Part shown: positions 63,726 to 64,000 of the stretch, piece after piece
Layout: each line of letters opens with the position of its first letter
Numbering within the stretch: position 1 is the stretch's first letter
Source: Chryseobacterium sp. KLBC 52
GTDB taxonomy: Bacteria; Bacteroidota; Bacteroidia; Flavobacteriales; Weeksellaceae
Reading direction: 5' to 3'
DNA: 64,000 bases
Assembly (NCBI RefSeq): GCF_003347605.1
Contig: NZ_QDFZ01000023.1
Location: 1 to 64,000 of the forward strand
The notes under the pieces: model-generated
Told to the model about the DNA's origin: nothing
Database searches by the model: none
Seen by the model: the letters and a program-made list of their open reading frames with translations, nothing else
Program-made: the position numbers and the translations under genes

Positions 63726-64000
63726 CTACCTGCTACCTAATATCTCCTGCAGACGATTATGCGCCATATTGATACCCTGTGCAAAAGGCATTTTCAGGTG
63801 CTGATCTCTGAAGTCTACAGATTTATAAATGGTTTGGATCGTGATTTTGCTGGTGGTATCCGTTAATTTTTCAAATTCTAAAAATTCCATCTGAGCCGGA
63901 AAAGGAGTGTTTTCCATCTGGAAAGTTCTTATAATTTTCTCATTCTGAACAATGTCATGAATCGTTCCATTGGCACTGAAAACCACATCGCCCTGAGGGT
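63726..64000 (-). CDS. START-like SRPBCC/AHSA1-family protein, partial
   Basis: The C-terminal part of an AHSA1-type START-like protein; the frame runs off the right edge of the window, so the start is missing. Read upstream of the GTG at 63986, the frame is still open (PQGDVVFSANGTIHDIV). The visible part has IIRTFQMENTPFPAQMEFLEFEKL, SKITIQTIYKSVDFRD and the helical end FAQGINMAHNRLQEIL, all typical of the family's last strands and C-terminal helix. It is related in fold, not necessarily in role, to the gene at 3490. Confidence 0.88.
   Translation of the reverse strand, partial: PQGDVVFSANGTIHDIVQNEKIIRTFQMENTPFPAQMEFLEFEKLTDTTSKITIQTIYKSVDFRDQHLKMPFAQGINMAHNRLQEILGSR

Overview
The window reads as chromosomal DNA of a Bacteroidota bacterium of the family Weeksellaceae, most likely Chryseobacterium. 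The evidence is low GC, promoters with the flavobacterial TAnnTTTG -7 box, a 288-residue primary sigma factor without region 1.1, genes of the Bacteroidota-specific type VI secretion subtype (TssN), a serine-palmitoyltransferase-like enzyme, and a subclass B1 metallo-beta-lactamase very like the chromosomal IND group of Chryseobacterium. About 50 protein genes are supported. There are no rRNA or tRNA genes, no prophage and no CRISPR. The only autonomous mobile element is one IS3-family copy at the left edge.

Layout. 1-1350: IS3-family element with an A AAA AAG frameshift site. 1.6-6.7 kb: menaquinone genes menB and menA, a START-like protein, an UPF0173 metallo-hydrolase, the SRP RNA gene on the minus strand with its own promoter, and a DUF4199 protein paired with a GT2 glycosyltransferase. 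6.9-18.4 kb: lipoproteins, phosphohexomutase, an aminotransferase, a PAP2 phosphatase, kdsB, a glutathione peroxidase and an ADP-ribosylglycohydrolase. 18.4-30.5 kb: acyltransferase, ribF, atpD-atpC, an unusual B12-type radical SAM protein, an EamA transporter, an SPT-like synthase and a cysteine-synthase-like enzyme. 30.7-38.1 kb: two large membrane proteins (DUF2723 and a GT-C transferase), a DUF1697 gene, 0.9 kb of duplicated non-coding DNA, and kdsA. 38.2-44.4 kb: a TonB-dependent receptor and a three-gene copper cluster ending in a multicopper oxidase that appears fused to a beta-barrel domain. 44.7-51.7 kb, mostly minus strand: S9 peptidase, FAD monooxygenase, acetyltransferase, rpoD and an S1/P1 nuclease. 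52.2-55.2 kb: an isolated tssG-tssN-tssK operon. 55.3-64 kb: a class V aminotransferase, the metallo-beta-lactamase, a DtxR/MntR regulator behind a 153-bp tandem repeat, a threonine-aldolase-like enzyme and small stress or housekeeping genes, ending in a START-like gene cut by the window edge.

The genes serve envelope building (KDO, glycosyl transfer, sphingolipid), respiration (menaquinone, ATP synthase), metal handling (copper cluster, DtxR/MntR) and a piece of a contact-dependent secretion machine. The most distinctive parts are the putative CopA-CopB-like fusion, the orphan type VI fragment, the radical SAM protein with a CX4CX2C cluster motif, and the intergenic DNA. That DNA carries several families of inverted and tandem repeats, including a 389-bp duplication that copied the 3' end of a gene.
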